Source of the DNA: Bacillota bacterium
GTDB taxonomy: Bacteria > Bacillota > Clostridia > Lachnospirales > Lachnospiraceae
Direction of reading: 5' to 3'
Length of the DNA: 16,319 bases
Assembly: GCA_023436225.1 (NCBI GenBank)
Contig: JAEZKA010000016.1
Coordinates: 1 to 16,319, forward strand
Of this stretch, positions 15,879 through 16,319 are shown piece after piece. The notes below the pieces were generated by a model. That model was given only the letters and a program-made list of their open reading frames with translations. It had not been told where the DNA came from and searched no databases. The number at the start of each line of letters is the position of its first letter. The first letter of the stretch is position 1. The position numbers and the translations under genes are program-made.

Positions 15879-15942
15879 CAAATTTCCAACATGATATGCA
15901 TAGATAAGCAAGCATTCTCCTTCCTATCACGTTGAAAATTTG
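15879..15942. repeat. 18-base imperfect inverted repeat after thiI
   Basis: CAAATTTCCAACATGATA (15879-15896) is matched in inverse by TATCACGTTGAAAATTTG (15925-15942), 16 of 18 bases. The arms enclose 28 bases. No T run follows on the plus strand, so it is a stable hairpin or an intergenic repeat rather than a clear terminator. Beyond this, 15848-15960 holds no gene. Confidence 0.55.
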
Positions 15943-15959
15943 CATGGCTGAGCTGGTAT

Positions 15960-15993
15960 AAAAATAGAGGTTGTCTCAACAGACAACCTCTAT
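15960..15993 (-). terminator. Terminator of the HPr-like gene
   Basis: A perfect 13-base stem, ATAGAGGTTGTCT (15964-15976) with AGACAACCTCTAT (15981-15993), and a CAAC loop on the plus strand. Read on the minus strand it is followed by TTTTTAT, a proper intrinsic terminator 12 bases after the HPr-like stop codon. On the plus strand it is followed by A residues, so it works for the minus strand only. Confidence 0.88.
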
Positions 15994-16005
15994 AAAAAAC
16001 ATTAA

Positions 16006-16233
16006 TTATTCAACAATGTAAGGCTTTAAAACGGCAAGGATGCTATCGTCCTCACTATGAATATTTAAATCAATGTTCTTTGATAAGTCAAGGCTGAAAA
16101 TACCCATAATGGATTTTGCATCTATAACGTATCTACCGGAAACCAAGTCAAAATCAGAATCGAATTTTGTCACGTCATTTACGAAAGCTTTTACCTTATC
16201 AATTGAATTTAAAGAAATCTTTACTGTCTTCAT
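16006..16233 (-). CDS. HPr-like protein lacking the phosphorylated histidine
   Basis: A 75-residue protein with the size and pattern of HPr, the sugar phosphotransferase carrier. The second half is well kept: KFDSDFDLVSGRYVIDAKSIMGIFSLDL matches the HPr region around the regulatory serine, which would be S41 in AKSIMG. The first half lacks the active-site sequence G-I-H-A-R-P; the histidine position falls on S10 by hand alignment and the conserved arginine on D12. It therefore cannot carry phosphate from enzyme I in the normal way. It may be a regulatory HPr-fold protein, like Crh in Bacillus but more diverged. It has a near-perfect AAAGGAGGA ribosome binding site (16241-16249), its own promoter and its own terminator, so it is a single-gene unit. 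Confidence 0.82.
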   Translation of the reverse strand: MKTVKISLNSIDKVKAFVNDVTKFDSDFDLVSGRYVIDAKSIMGIFSLDLSKNIDLNIHSEDDSILAVLKPYIVE

Positions 16234-16264
16234 TAATAACTCCTCCTTTATTCGGTATATGTAT

Positions 16265-16293
16265 ATACTATAATTTACCTAATTAAAAGTCAA
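16265..16293 (-). promoter_or_regulatory. Promoter of the HPr-like gene
   Basis: On the minus strand TTGACT (16293-16288) is followed after 17 bases by TAGTAT (16270-16265); an overlapping TATAGT gives a 15-base alternative. The start would lie near 16258, giving a short leader of about 25 bases. Confidence 0.55.
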
Positions 16294-16319
16294 TATACAA
16301 AGTTCATAAAAATAAGGCG

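Overview
The window reads as a housekeeping stretch of a low-GC Gram-positive chromosome, most likely a member of the Clostridia close to the Lachnospiraceae. The evidence is AT-rich intergenic DNA, strong AGGAGG-type ribosome binding sites, a UPF0237 (ACT) / UPF0210 (DUF711) gene pair, a Firmicutes-type ThiI without a rhodanese domain next to a NifS-like desulfurase, and a Pol I with a decayed proofreading domain. This placement is inferred from family content, not from a database search.

Layout. A tRNA-Leu(CAA) runs off the left edge on the minus strand. Then, all on the plus strand: an orphan zinc-finger anti-sigma-like membrane protein; polA and coaE; a divergent DAACS-family symporter followed by a hairpin terminator; a 447-base gene-free stretch with a strong promoter and a MITE-like element; a YycJ/WalJ-type metallo-hydrolase, an ACT-domain protein and a UPF0210 protein; an M20 family dipeptidase (pepD) with its own promoter and a structured leader; an LCP-family cell-wall ligase and an M23 peptidase; and a cysteine desulfurase followed by thiI. 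An HPr-like gene with its own promoter and terminator lies on the minus strand at the right edge.

How the genes work together. NifS-like protein and ThiI form a sulfur relay for tRNA 4-thiouridine and possibly thiamine. The LCP protein and M23 peptidase act on the cell envelope. The metallo-hydrolase and ACT protein are translationally coupled, and the UPF0210 gene follows after a cluster of hairpins. PolA and CoaE serve DNA repair/replication and coenzyme A synthesis.

I saw no defence system, CRISPR array, phage or integrase. The least ordinary items are the 140-base inverted-repeat element at 6011-6150 with flanking 7-base direct repeats, the HPr homologue lacking the phosphorylated histidine, the transporter with altered cation and substrate site residues, and several leader or intergenic RNA structures, including one that could mask the ribosome binding site of the M23 gene.
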